This document shows, piece by piece, positions 33,295 through 42,687 of a DNA stretch of 64,000 bases. The stretch is from Paraburkholderia sp. (GTDB taxonomy: Bacteria; Pseudomonadota; Gammaproteobacteria; Burkholderiales; Burkholderiaceae): assembly GCA_031286755.1 (NCBI GenBank), contig JAITTX010000306.1, positions 16,259-80,258 on the forward strand, given 5' to 3'. The position numbers and the translations under genes are program-made. Each line of letters begins with the position of its first letter. Positions within the stretch are counted from its first letter, which is position 1. The notes under the pieces are model-generated. The model searched no databases and had not been told where the DNA came from. It saw nothing but the letters and a program-made list of their open reading frames with translations.

Positions 33295-34422
33295 TCACGA
33301 ACCCGCCCCACCCTCCTGCCTGCACAGCCAGCCACGCGCGCGCCCACCCGTCGTCGGCGCCGCGCCCGCCACCTCGCGCCACCAGCGCTCGCCGCGCTGC
33401 GGCTGCGCCAGATCGAGCCGCTCGCCCATGCGCGGGGTCGCCAGCGCCACGCCGCGCGCGAGCGACAGTCCCGTCACGCGCTCGAACGGCTCCTGCCAGC
33501 GGTGCATCGCCAGATCGAAAGTGCCGTTGTGGATCGGCACGAGCCAGCGGCCGCGCAAGTCGATGTGCGCCTGCACCGTTTCCTCGGGCTGCATATGCAC
33601 ATAGGGCCACTGCGGGTCATAAGCGCCGGTCTCGATCAGCGTGACGTCGAACGGCCCGAGCCGCTCGCCAATCTCGCGAAAGCCCTCGAAGTACCCGGTG
33701 TCGCCGCTGAAGAACACGCGCAGATCGCCATCGGCGATCACCCATGAGGCCCACAGCGTGCTGTCGCCGTCGAACAGGCTGCGCCCCGAGAAATGCTGCG
33801 CGGGCGTGGCCGTGAACGCGACGCCCGCCACCTCCGCGCTCTGCCACCAGTCGAGCTGGCGCACCTTCGCCGCGTCGATGCCCCATTCGATCAGCCGGTC
33901 GCCCACGCCCAGCGGCGTGAGAAACACGCCCGTGGTGGCCGCGAGCGCAAGCACGGTCTCGCGGTCGAGGTGGTCGTAGTGATCGTGCGAGAGGATCACG
34001 CCGCGCAGCGGCGGCAGATCGGCGAGCGCGATGGGCGGCGCGTGAAAGCGCTTCGGGCCCATGCGCTTGAACGGCGAAGCCCGCTCGCCGAACACGGGGT
34101 CGGTGAGCCAGTATTCGCCGCGCAGCTTCAGAAGCAACGTCGAATGGCCGAGCCGGTAGAGGCTGCGCTCGGGCGCGGCGTCGAGGTCGGTGCGGCTCAG
34201 CGCGTCCACGGGCAGCGCGCTCGTCGGCGCCGTGCCCTGCGGCTTCCTGAACAGCACGTTCCAGGCAATGCCGAGCGTCTTCGCGAAGCCCTCGGCTGGA
34301 CGCGGGCGCACGTTGCGAAAGCGGGCGCCATCGTGCTGCGGCGAGCCGCTCGACATGTCGCGCGAGCGGCGCGCGGCGGCAAATCCGAGCATGCGGCCAA
34401 GGAAATCGGGGATCGATATCAT
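33295..34422 (-). CDS. Metallo-beta-lactamase-fold hydrolase, UlaG/NAPE-PLD-like
   Basis: This 375-aa protein has the two-metal signature HDHYDH at residues 146-151 and a preceding GHSTLLLKLRGEYWLTDPVF block. Later metal-binding segments are TPAQHFSGR and FFSGDTGYF. This block order is typical of the UlaG/NAPE-phospholipase D-like group. The substrate cannot be deduced. A short N-terminal extension precedes the fold. It is transcribed toward the siderophore terminator and appears monocistronic. Confidence 0.88.
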   Translation of the reverse strand: MISIPDFLGRMLGFAAARRSRDMSSGSPQHDGARFRNVRPRPAEGFAKTLGIAWNVLFRKPQGTAPTSALPVDALSRTDLDAAPERSLYRLGHSTLLLKLRGEYWLTDPVFGERASPFKRMGPKRFHAPPIALADLPPLRGVILSHDHYDHLDRETVLALAATTGVFLTPLGVGDRLIEWGIDAAKVRQLDWWQSAEVAGVAFTATPAQHFSGRSLFDGDSTLWASWVIADGDLRVFFSGDTGYFEGFREIGERLGPFDVTLIETGAYDPQWPYVHMQPEETVQAHIDLRGRWLVPIHNGTFDLAMHRWQEPFERVTGLSLARGVALATPRMGERLDLAQPQRGERWWREVAGAAPTTGGRARGWLCRQEGGAGS

Positions 34423-34758
34423 GAGGGCTTTTCACAAAAGTAGACTCAGCAGTGTAATTTATTTTCGAGAGAAGTAAACCACGCGGTGTAAATACTGGTC
34501 CGGACAAGTGCGCCCCAGCGATCCACGCGAAACCAGGGACACTCCTGGGGCCACGCGCATGCATCCTTCTTGACCTCGAATATTCTCCTGGGTAAATTTA
34601 AATTCATGCACAGGAATTATTCGATGCACTCCCAACGCCAGATCGGGCCCTGATGGCCTGGACGTTTTCGCTTGAACGGACGGCGTCCGATAGCCGAACG
34701 GTTCGCGCGGTATCGATGGTTGCGTTGCCCCTGCCCCTATCAATAAGCAGTCCAGATA
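34423..34758. other. 336-bp intergenic region between the hydrolase and CoA-transferase genes
   Basis: No gene is supported here. It contains one good rightward promoter candidate at 34570-34598. Near 34460-34490 are two similar A+T-rich stretches (GTGTAATTTA and GTGTAAATA) that could belong to the leftward hydrolase promoter. Confidence 0.55.
34570..34598 (+). promoter_or_regulatory. Candidate sigma70 promoter of the CoA-transferase operon
   Basis: TTGACC at 34570-34575 and TAAATT at 34593-34598 are separated by 17 bases. The predicted transcript would have a leader of about 150 bases before the CoA-transferase start at 34759, which leaves room for IclR control downstream. Confidence 0.5.
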
Positions 34759-35919
34759 ATGATGCCAACCTCCCTGCCTCTCCCGCCCGGCTCGCTGCAC
34801 GGTTTGCGCGTGGTGGATTTGTCCCGCGTGCTGGGCGGTCCCTATTGCACGCAGATCCTCGCCGATCACGGTGCCGAAGTGATCAAGATCGAGCCGCCCG
34901 GCGGCGATGAAACGCGCGGCTGGGGCCCGCCGTTCGACGGCGACACCGCGTCCTATTTCCAGGGCGTGAACCGCAACAAGCTCGGCGTCGTGCTGGATCT
35001 CTCGCAGCCCGAGGAGCGGGAGCGCCTGCTGGCCTTGCTCGAAACCGCGGACGTGCTGGTCGAGAACTTCAAGATTGGCACGCTGGAGCGCTGGGGGCTC
35101 GGCTACGACGACGTGCTCGGCGCGCGCTTTCCGCGGCTCGGGCATTGCCGCGTGTCGGGCTTCGGCGCGGACGGCCCGCTCGGCGCGCTGCCCGGCTACG
35201 ACGCGGCCATCCAGGCCATGACCGGCCTGATGAGCGTCAACGGCGAGGCAGGCGGCGCGCCGCTGCGCGTGGGCGTGCCGATCGTCGATCTCGTGACCGG
35301 ACTGAATGCCGCGCTCGGCATCCTCATGGCATTGCGCGAACGCGAGACGAGCGGCCGCGGCCAGTTCGTCGAATCGACGCTGTTCGACTGCGCGCTCTCG
35401 ATCCTGCACCCGCATACGCCCAATTATTTCTACTCGGGCAAGGAGCCGCGGCGCACCGGCAATGCGCATCCGAACATCACGCCCTACGACATGTTTCACA
35501 CGGGCAGCGGCGACATCTTCCTCGCGGTCGGCAACAACACGCAGTTCGCCGCGCTGTGCCGCCTGATCGACGCCGCGCATCTCGCCGACGATCCACGCTT
35601 CGCCGACAACCGGCTGCGCAGCGAGCATCGCAGCGAACTGCGCGCGGAGCTCGAGCAGCGCTTCGCCGGCTGGGATGGCCCGCAGCTCGCCGACACGCTG
35701 GTTCGCCACGGCGTGCCGTGCGCGCCCGTGCTCGGCCTCGGCGCGGCGCTCGCCCATCCCCACACGGCCCATCGCGCGATGAAGGTCGAGCTGGGCACCT
35801 ATCGCGGCATCGCCTCGCCGATCAAGCTGAGCCGCACGCCCGCCACTTACCGCAGCGTGCCGCCCGCGCTCGGCGAGCACGCCGCGCAGGTTTTCGGAAG
35901 TCCATCCGGCGACGCCTGA
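34759..35919 (+). CDS. CaiB/BaiF-family (class III) CoA-transferase
   Basis: This enzyme transfers CoA between carboxylic acids. The 386-aa protein begins with LHGLRVVDLSRVLGGPYCTQ and has the catalytic Asp148 in LPGYDAAIQAMTG, as well as the NRNKLGVVLDL block. It opens a rightward unit with a CitMHS-type carrier, an acyl-CoA dehydrogenase and an IclR regulator, so it probably activates an imported di- or tricarboxylic acid. The exact acid is not deducible. A second ATG follows immediately, so the start is uncertain by one codon. Confidence 0.9.
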   Translation: MMPTSLPLPPGSLHGLRVVDLSRVLGGPYCTQILADHGAEVIKIEPPGGDETRGWGPPFDGDTASYFQGVNRNKLGVVLDLSQPEERERLLALLETADVLVENFKIGTLERWGLGYDDVLGARFPRLGHCRVSGFGADGPLGALPGYDAAIQAMTGLMSVNGEAGGAPLRVGVPIVDLVTGLNAALGILMALRERETSGRGQFVESTLFDCALSILHPHTPNYFYSGKEPRRTGNAHPNITPYDMFHTGSGDIFLAVGNNTQFAALCRLIDAAHLADDPRFADNRLRSEHRSELRAELEQRFAGWDGPQLADTLVRHGVPCAPVLGLGAALAHPHTAHRAMKVELGTYRGIASPIKLSRTPATYRSVPPALGEHAAQVFGSPSGDA

Positions 35920-35990
35920 CCCGCGCGCCGCCCCCTGCTGTTCGACATCACGATAACCGCGGCGCCAGCGAAGCCGCGCAGGAGACAACC

Positions 35991-36062
35991 ATGACACTCG
36001 CCCGCCGCGTCCCGCCGGCCACGTTCCGCGCGCGCAAGGAGACGGCATCATGCTCGCGCTGA
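35991..36062 (+). CDS. Possible 23-residue leader peptide overlapping the carrier gene
   Basis: ATG 35991 is preceded by a good GGAGACAACC ribosome site and opens a 23-codon frame (MTLARRVPPATFRARKETAS, then CSR). It stops at 36062, thirteen bases inside the carrier gene that starts at 36050. The arrangement would allow translational coupling. The peptide is Arg-rich and unlike any known attenuator leader, so this may also be chance. Confidence 0.3.
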   Translation: MTLARRVPPATFRARKETASCSR

Positions 36063-37351
36063 TCGGCACGCTCGCCATCGTCGCCCTGTTCACGCTGATC
36101 ATCACCAAGCGGCTCTCGCCGCTGGTCGCGCTGATCAGCGTGCCCATCGTGGCGGCGCTCGTGGCGGGCTTCGGCCTGTCCACCGCGAAGTACATCGTCC
36201 ACGGCGCGCAGAATATCGGCCCGGTCGCGGGCATGTTCGTGTTCGCGATTCTGTTCTTCGGCATCATCACCGATGCGGGCATGCTCGACCCGATCATCAA
36301 CGGCGTGCTGCGCATCGTGGGCTGCCATCCCACGCGCATCGTGATGGGCTCGGCGCTGCTCGCGCTGCTGATCCATCTCGACGGCTCGGGCGCCGTGTGC
36401 TTTCTCGTGACCATTCCCGCCATGCTGCCGCTCTACGACCGCTTGCAGATGGACCGGCGCGTGCTGGCGTGCGTCGCGTCGATGGCCGCGGGCGTGAACT
36501 TCCTGCCCTGGGTCGGCCCGATGCTGCGCGCCTCCGCCGCCCTGCACATTCCCGGCACCGTGATCTTCTATCCGATGATTCCGGTTCAGGTCATCGGCCT
36601 CGTGTTCGTGTTCGGCTCCGCCTGGGTGCTCGGCAAGCGCGAGGAGAAGCGCCTTGGCCTCACGCGCGCGCACGCGGCCAGCATCGCCGCGGCGCAGCGC
36701 GAGCTCACGCCCGAGGAACTCGCGCTGCGCCGCCCGAAGCGCCTGTGGATCAACCTCGCCCTCACCTTCGTGGTGCTCGCCACGCTCGTCTCCGGCATCG
36801 TGGACCCGATGGTGATGTTCATGATCGGCACCGTGCTCGCGCTCGTCATCAACTATCCCGACGTGAAGCAGCAGCGCGAACGCGTGGACGCGCACGCGAA
36901 GGCGGCCCTGATGATGGCCAGCGTGCTGCTCGCGGCGGGCGCCTTCACCGGCATCATGACCGGCACCGGCATGCTCAACGCCATGGCGGAAGTGGTCGTG
37001 CGCCACGTCCCGGCCCAGAGCGCGCACCACATGCCGTTCGTGCTCGGCCTCGCTTCCATGCCACTCAGCCTGCTCTTCGACCCCGACTCGTTTTACTTCG
37101 GAGTGCTTCCCGTTCTGGCGAAGAGCGGCGAGCTGCTCGGCGTTCCGCCTGTGCAGATGGCGCAAGCCGCGCTGCTCGGCCAGATGACGACGGGCTTTCC
37201 CGTGAGCCCGCTCACGCCCGCCACGTTCCTGATCGTCGGCATGACCGGCATCGATCTCGCCGAGCATCAGAAGTTCACGATACCGTTTCTGTTCGCCGCC
37301 ACCGTGCTGATGGTGTTCAGCGCGGTGCTGGTGGGCGTGTTTCCGCTTTGA
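36050..37351 (+). CDS. CitMHS-family citrate/carboxylate:cation symporter
   Basis: This 433-aa inner-membrane carrier belongs to the citrate-Mg2+:H+ (CitM/CitH) family and has about twelve helices. Conserved segments include GAVCFLVTIPAMLPLYDRLQM, AAGVNFLPWVGP and the C-terminal TGFPVSPLTPATFLIVG. AAGGAG lies just upstream of ATG 36050. It probably brings in the acid that the CoA-transferase and acyl-CoA dehydrogenase process. Citrate itself is not assured. Confidence 0.9.
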   Translation: MLALIGTLAIVALFTLIITKRLSPLVALISVPIVAALVAGFGLSTAKYIVHGAQNIGPVAGMFVFAILFFGIITDAGMLDPIINGVLRIVGCHPTRIVMGSALLALLIHLDGSGAVCFLVTIPAMLPLYDRLQMDRRVLACVASMAAGVNFLPWVGPMLRASAALHIPGTVIFYPMIPVQVIGLVFVFGSAWVLGKREEKRLGLTRAHAASIAAAQRELTPEELALRRPKRLWINLALTFVVLATLVSGIVDPMVMFMIGTVLALVINYPDVKQQRERVDAHAKAALMMASVLLAAGAFTGIMTGTGMLNAMAEVVVRHVPAQSAHHMPFVLGLASMPLSLLFDPDSFYFGVLPVLAKSGELLGVPPVQMAQAALLGQMTTGFPVSPLTPATFLIVGMTGIDLAEHQKFTIPFLFAATVLMVFSAVLVGVFPL

Positions 37352-37399
37352 TTTTCCGCTGTTATGCCGTCCCGAATACGCTTTTAAAGGAAGTCCACG

Positions 37400-38566
37400 A
37401 TGAATTTCAACCTCAATGAAGACCAGCAGTCGATCGTCGCCGCCATCGAAAAGATCTGCGAGCGCTTCGACGACGCCTACTGGCTCGAACGCGACCGCGA
37501 AGGCGGCTTCCCGCACGACTTCCACCGTGCGCTCGCCGACGCCGGCTGGCTCGGGATCGCGATGTCGCCCGAATACGGCGGCTCGGGGCTCGGCATGACC
37601 GAGGCCGCGCTGATGATGCGCACGATCAGCGCCTCCGGCGCGGGGCTTTCGGGCGCCTCGGCGGTGCACATGAACATCTTCGGCCTGAACCCGGTGCAGG
37701 TGTTCGGCAACGAGGCGCAGAAGCAGCGCTTTCTGCCGCCGCTCATCGAAGGGCGCGACAAGGCCTGCTTCGCGGTCACGGAACCCGACGCGGGCCTCGA
37801 CACCACGCACCTGAAAACCCAGGCCGTGCGCGACGGCGACCACTACGTGCTCACGGGCCGCAAGATCTGGATCTCGACGGCACAGGTCGCCAGCAAGATG
37901 CTGATCATCGCGCGAACCACGCCGCTCGATCGCGTCCAGAAGCCCACCGATGGCCTGAGCCTCTTCTACACGGACCTCGACCGCACGCGCGTGGAAGTGC
38001 GCGAGATCGAGAAGATGGGCCGCAAGGCGGTGGACTCGAACATGCTCTTCATCGACAACCTGCGCGTGCCGGTGGAGGACCGCATCGGTGAGGAAGGCAA
38101 GGGCTTTCATTATCTGCTGCACGGCTTGAATCCGGAACGCATTCTGATTGCGTCGGAGGCCGTGGGGCTCGGGCAGGCCGCCTTGCGCCGCGCGACGCAG
38201 TACGCGAAGGAGCGCGTCGTGTTCGGGCGGCCCATCGGCCAGAACCAGTCAATCCAGCACCCGCTCGCGCAGGCGTGGATGGCGCTCGAAGCGGCCGACC
38301 TCATGGTGATGAAGGCCGCCACGCTCTACGACGCGGGCGAGCCCTGCGGGGCTGAGGCCAACGCCGCGAAGTACCTGGCCGCCGAAGCCGCGTTCCAGTC
38401 GTGCCAGACGGCCATCGCGACCATGGGCGGCATGGGCTACGCGAAGGAATATCATGTCGAGCGCTATCTGCGGGAGTGTATGATTCCGAGGCTCGCGCCG
38501 GTCAGCCCGCAATTGATTCTGTGCTTCATTGCGGAGAAAGTGCTCGGGTTGCCAAAGTCATACTGA
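37400..38566 (+). CDS. Acyl-CoA dehydrogenase family protein
   Basis: This FAD enzyme is predicted to oxidise an acyl-CoA between C2 and C3. The 388-aa protein shows CFAVTEPDAG and KIWISTAQVA for FAD and substrate binding, and GGMGYAKEYHVERYLRE near the end. The usual YEGT motif that carries the catalytic Glu of most family members is replaced by RLAPVSPQL. A Glu at position 246 (HGLNPERILIA) matches the place used by isovaleryl-CoA dehydrogenases and could act instead. AAAGGAAG precedes the ATG. The partner electron carrier would be ETF. Confidence 0.9.
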   Translation: MNFNLNEDQQSIVAAIEKICERFDDAYWLERDREGGFPHDFHRALADAGWLGIAMSPEYGGSGLGMTEAALMMRTISASGAGLSGASAVHMNIFGLNPVQVFGNEAQKQRFLPPLIEGRDKACFAVTEPDAGLDTTHLKTQAVRDGDHYVLTGRKIWISTAQVASKMLIIARTTPLDRVQKPTDGLSLFYTDLDRTRVEVREIEKMGRKAVDSNMLFIDNLRVPVEDRIGEEGKGFHYLLHGLNPERILIASEAVGLGQAALRRATQYAKERVVFGRPIGQNQSIQHPLAQAWMALEAADLMVMKAATLYDAGEPCGAEANAAKYLAAEAAFQSCQTAIATMGGMGYAKEYHVERYLRECMIPRLAPVSPQLILCFIAEKVLGLPKSY

Positions 38567-38616
38567 AAACGCGCAAGGCGGCCCACACCGCCTTGCGATT
38601 TACCCCCGCGCCGCCC

Positions 38617-39369
38617 ATGGATGTCAAACTCGTTGCCCGCACGCTCGACCTGTTCGAGCTTTTCGCCGCCGAACAACGCCCGCTGCCGCTTGCCGAAATG
38701 GCGCGGCTCCTGAACGTCCCCGCATCGAGCTGCCTCGCGCTCGCGCGCACGCTGGTGAGCCGCGGCTATCTCTACGAAGTGCGCAAGCGCGGCGGCTACT
38801 ATCCCACGCGGCGCCTGCAACTGCTTGCGAATGCGATCGACGCGGTCGATCCCATTGTCGAAATGCTGCACCCCCGGCTCGTGGAATTGCGCGACGAGAG
38901 CGGCGAGACCGCCGTGCTCGGGAAGATTCACGGCAATGCGGTGGTGTATCTCGATGTGGTGGAATCCGGCAAAGCCGTGCGCTATGCCTGCGCGCCCGGC
39001 GCGCTGAGGCCCCTGCATGCGAATTCGATTGGCAAGGCGATTCTTGGCGAGCTCGATACCGCAGCGCAGCAGGCGCTTGGCGCGAAGCTCGTTTTCGAGC
39101 GCTACACCGATGCAACGGCGCCCGATCTCGCGACGCTGATCGAGCAGGCCGCCGCCGCGCACGAACGCGGCTGGTACGCGAATATCGGCGAAAGCGCGCC
39201 GGAGCTTTCGGCGGTGGCAGTCGCGCTCGATTTCGGCGGCGATCTCTACGGGCTCTCGGTGGGCGGACCCACCGAGCGGATCCGCCAGCATCTCGACAAA
39301 TACGCAGCGGCGCTGGTGGAAGCGAAGCAGCACATTCTCGCGACCTGGCGCGACAACGAAGGCGCTTGA
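38617..39369 (+). CDS. IclR-family transcriptional regulator
   Basis: This 250-aa regulator has a winged helix at residues 1-65 (LARTLDLFELFAAEQRPLPL, then MARLLNVPASSCLALARTL) and a GAF-like IclR effector domain at about 75-245, including PLHANSIGKAILGEL. It follows the acyl-CoA dehydrogenase by 50 bp in the same direction, so it is likely the local regulator of the CoA-transferase/carrier/dehydrogenase unit. ATG 38617 gives the standard start; upstream frame has no fold. Confidence 0.9.
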   Translation: MDVKLVARTLDLFELFAAEQRPLPLAEMARLLNVPASSCLALARTLVSRGYLYEVRKRGGYYPTRRLQLLANAIDAVDPIVEMLHPRLVELRDESGETAVLGKIHGNAVVYLDVVESGKAVRYACAPGALRPLHANSIGKAILGELDTAAQQALGAKLVFERYTDATAPDLATLIEQAAAAHERGWYANIGESAPELSAVAVALDFGGDLYGLSVGGPTERIRQHLDKYAAALVEAKQHILATWRDNEGA

Positions 39370-39426
39370 GCACCGCACGGGCAATCGTCTGACGACTTGC
39401 CCCCACCCAGCCGTTTCCCCACGGCT

Positions 39427-39510
39427 GTATATACCGCGAATATAACGATCGCAAGCACGGGTTAACGAGCCCGAAAACAAAGCCTCCCCTCGAAATTTCG
39501 CGGTATATAC
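39427..39510. promoter_or_regulatory. Paired HutC-type operators upstream of the ABC operon
   Basis: GTATATACCGCGAA at 39427-39440 and its perfect complement TTCGCGGTATATAC at 39497-39510 form a 14-bp inverted repeat with arms 56 bases apart. Each arm holds GTATATAC, which fits the GT-N-TA-N-AC core of HutC-subfamily GntR regulators. A regulator of that kind is encoded in the operon that starts at 39593. Two distant arms could support looping or cooperative binding. Confidence 0.72.
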
Positions 39511-39592
39511 TGCCCCTCATCGCAGCGTCCGCGCAGCGCGCCTTTCACGCATCGCATTCTTTTCAACAGAGGTCATTCCCTCAGGAGAACTC

Positions 39593-40420
39593 ATGAAGCG
39601 CGCCGCAAGTTGGAAGCGTTTTACGCTCGCACTGGCACTGGCCGCCGTTAGCGTGTCCGCGTTCGCGGAAGACCAGCTCGCCAAGGTCAAGAAGGCCAGT
39701 GAACTGGTCGTCGGCACAGAAATGCAGTTCGCGCCGTTCGACTTTCTGGAGAACGGCCAGCAAGCCGGCTTCAACAAGGATCTGTTCGCCGAGATCGGCA
39801 AGGAACTCGGCGTGAAGGTGCGCTTCATCGACCTGCCGTGGCCGAGCGTGCTGCCCGGGCTCGAAGCGGGCAAGTTCGACATGGTGGGCGGCCCGCTGAC
39901 GGTCACCAAGGCGCGCATGGAACGCTACGCGTACACGCTGCCCGTGGCCGACGCCACCGACGCGCTGCTCAAGCGCGCCAACGATACTTCCCTCAAGCAG
40001 TCCAGCGACGTGGCCGGCAAAACGATCGGCGCGGCCAAGGGCACCGCTCAGCTCGACCAGCTGAAAGCCTATGTGGCGACGCTGCCTCACGCGCCCACGA
40101 TCCGTGAGTACGTCGACAACAACCAGGCCTATTCGGATCTCGCCGCGGGCCGCATCGTCGCCGTGGCGAACGCGATGACGAACATCGCCTATGTCGCGAA
40201 GCAGCGTCCGGAAACCTTCGCCGTGCTCACCCCGCCGTTCGGCGCGAAGGTCTATTACGCGTACTGCCTGCGCAAGGACGCGGACAGCAAGCCGCTGCTC
40301 GACGCGTTCAACACGGCGCTGCTGAAGATCCAGGCCGACGGCCGCCTGGCCGCGCTGCAAAAGAAATGGCTCGGCACGACGATGGCCGTGCCCGCCACGA
40401 TGCCCACGCCGAACTTCTGA
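39593..40420 (+). CDS. Amino-acid ABC transporter periplasmic binding protein
   Basis: This 275-aa precursor has a signal peptide (MKRAASWKRFTLALALAAVS, then VSAFA) cut near residue 25. A family-3 solute-binding fold follows, as in polar amino-acid binding proteins: ELVVGTEMQFAPFDFLENGQ, FNKDLFAEIGKELGVKV and GKFDMVGGPLTVTKAR. It captures the substrate for the permease and ATPase genes that follow. The ligand is unknown. AGGAGAACTC precedes the ATG. It is the first gene of a rightward operon reaching to 47105. Confidence 0.92.
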   Translation: MKRAASWKRFTLALALAAVSVSAFAEDQLAKVKKASELVVGTEMQFAPFDFLENGQQAGFNKDLFAEIGKELGVKVRFIDLPWPSVLPGLEAGKFDMVGGPLTVTKARMERYAYTLPVADATDALLKRANDTSLKQSSDVAGKTIGAAKGTAQLDQLKAYVATLPHAPTIREYVDNNQAYSDLAAGRIVAVANAMTNIAYVAKQRPETFAVLTPPFGAKVYYAYCLRKDADSKPLLDAFNTALLKIQADGRLAALQKKWLGTTMAVPATMPTPNF

Positions 40421-40486
40421 CGCGCATCGCTTCCATGCCGCCGCGCCCGTGCGCGGCGGCCACGCCGGACAACGACACTCCTGGCC

Positions 40487-41134
40487 ATGTTCAATCTGAA
40501 CGCGTTCATGCAATCGTTGCCGCTGCTGCTTCACGCAACGGTTGCCACCGTCACCATCTCGCTCGCCGGACTGGCGATCGGCTTCTTCATCGGCCTCGCG
40601 GTCTGCTCCGCGCGGCTCTCGCCGAACCGCTGGCTCAGCAAACTGGGCGGAGCCTATGTGTTCTTCTTCCGCGGCGTGCCCCTGCTCGTTCAATTGCTGC
40701 TGGTCTATTACCTGCTGCCGTTCGTCGGCATCAACGTGCCGCCGCTCGTGGCCGCCATCAGCGCGGTGTCGCTGTGCTCGGCCTCGTATATCGCCGAAAT
40801 TCTTCGCGGCGGCTTTCTGAGCGTGCCCTATGGGCAAATCGAAGCGGCGCGGATGCTGGGCATGCGCGCGTTCGCCACGCTCTGGCGCATCAAGGTGCCA
40901 CAGGCGTTCCGCCTCACGCTGCCCTCGCTCGCGAACGAAATGGTGCTGCTCATCAAGGCGTCGTCGCTGATCTCCGTGGTGGGCGTCGCGGAGATCACGC
41001 GCACCGCGCAAAACATCGCCGCGAGCACCTATCGCCCGCTCGAAGCGTATGTTGCCGCGGGGCTGATCTACCTCGTCATCAACGGCGTGCTCGCGAGCCT
41101 CGCGCATCTCGCCGAAGTGCGGCTGCACGCATGA
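40487..41134 (+). CDS. Amino-acid ABC transporter permease (first)
   Basis: This 215-aa HisMQ-type membrane subunit has about five helices. The family start SLPLLLHATVATVTISLAGL, the conserved FFFRGVPLLVQLLLVYY, and the EAA loop IEAARMLGMRAFATLWRIKVPQA that contacts the ATPase are all visible. It pairs with the next permease to make the membrane channel. Confidence 0.93.
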   Translation: MFNLNAFMQSLPLLLHATVATVTISLAGLAIGFFIGLAVCSARLSPNRWLSKLGGAYVFFFRGVPLLVQLLLVYYLLPFVGINVPPLVAAISAVSLCSASYIAEILRGGFLSVPYGQIEAARMLGMRAFATLWRIKVPQAFRLTLPSLANEMVLLIKASSLISVVGVAEITRTAQNIAASTYRPLEAYVAAGLIYLVINGVLASLAHLAEVRLHA

Positions 41135-41144
41135 GGAACGCACG

Positions 41145-41798
41145 ATGAGCCAGTTCGATCCCACCATCATCACGCACAACCTGCCCGCGATCCTCTCGGG
41201 CTTCGGCATGACGCTCGGCACGTGGGTCGCCGGCGTCGCGATCGCCATGGTGATCGGCTTCGTCGTCGCGGTGCTGCAACTGCTGTGCGGCCGCTGGATT
41301 CGCGCCGTGCTGCGCGTCTACATCGAATGCTTCCGCGCCACGCCGTTTCTGGTTCAGCTATTCGTCCTGTACTACGGCGGCCCTTCGTTCGGCTTCACGC
41401 TCGATCCGGTTCCGGCCGGCATCATCGGGCTCGGCCTGTATGGCGGAGCGTACTTCGCGGAAGCGTTCCGCTCCGGCTTCCGCTCGATACCGCCAGGGCA
41501 TCTCGAAGCCGCACAGTGCCTCGGCCTGTCGCGCTGGCAAACCGTCTGGCGGGTGCAGTTGCCGCAAATGCTCGTGCTGATCATGCCGGCCATCACCAAC
41601 CTCACGATCGTGCTCAGCAAGGAGACTGCCGTTCTGTCGATCGTCACCGTGCCGGAGCTGACCTTCGTGCTGACCGGCATTGGCTCCGAAACCTTTGCTT
41701 TCGTGGAAACGCTGCTGATGCTGTGCATCTGCTATCTCGCGCTCGTCGAGCTCACCTCACGTGCGGGCGCGTGGGTTGAAGCGCGGCTTGCGGACTGA
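41145..41798 (+). CDS. Amino-acid ABC transporter permease (second)
   Basis: This 217-aa HisMQ-type subunit has the [20 protein letters not shown] motif and the EAA loop [22 protein letters not shown]. It starts 10 bp after the first permease gene, consistent with a heterodimeric channel. The presence of two distinct permeases suits a basic or polar amino-acid importer. Confidence 0.93.
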   Translation: MSQFDPTIITHNLPAILSGFGMTLGTWVAGVAIAMVIGFVVAVLQLLCGRWIRAVLRVYIECFRATPFLVQLFVLYYGGPSFGFTLDPVPAGIIGLGLYGGAYFAEAFRSGFRSIPPGHLEAAQCLGLSRWQTVWRVQLPQMLVLIMPAITNLTIVLSKETAVLSIVTVPELTFVLTGIGSETFAFVETLLMLCICYLALVELTSRAGAWVEARLAD

Positions 41799-41823
41799 CG
41801 AACCCGGTGAGGACCCTCCTCCG

Positions 41824-42683
<860 letters not shown>

Positions 42684-42687
<4 letters not shown>

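Noticed and set aside
35948-38122. Leftward 724-codon open frame opposite the carrier and acyl-CoA dehydrogenase genes
   Set aside because: His/Glu/Arg-rich shadow translation with no domains; the opposite strand carries well-conserved enzymes.
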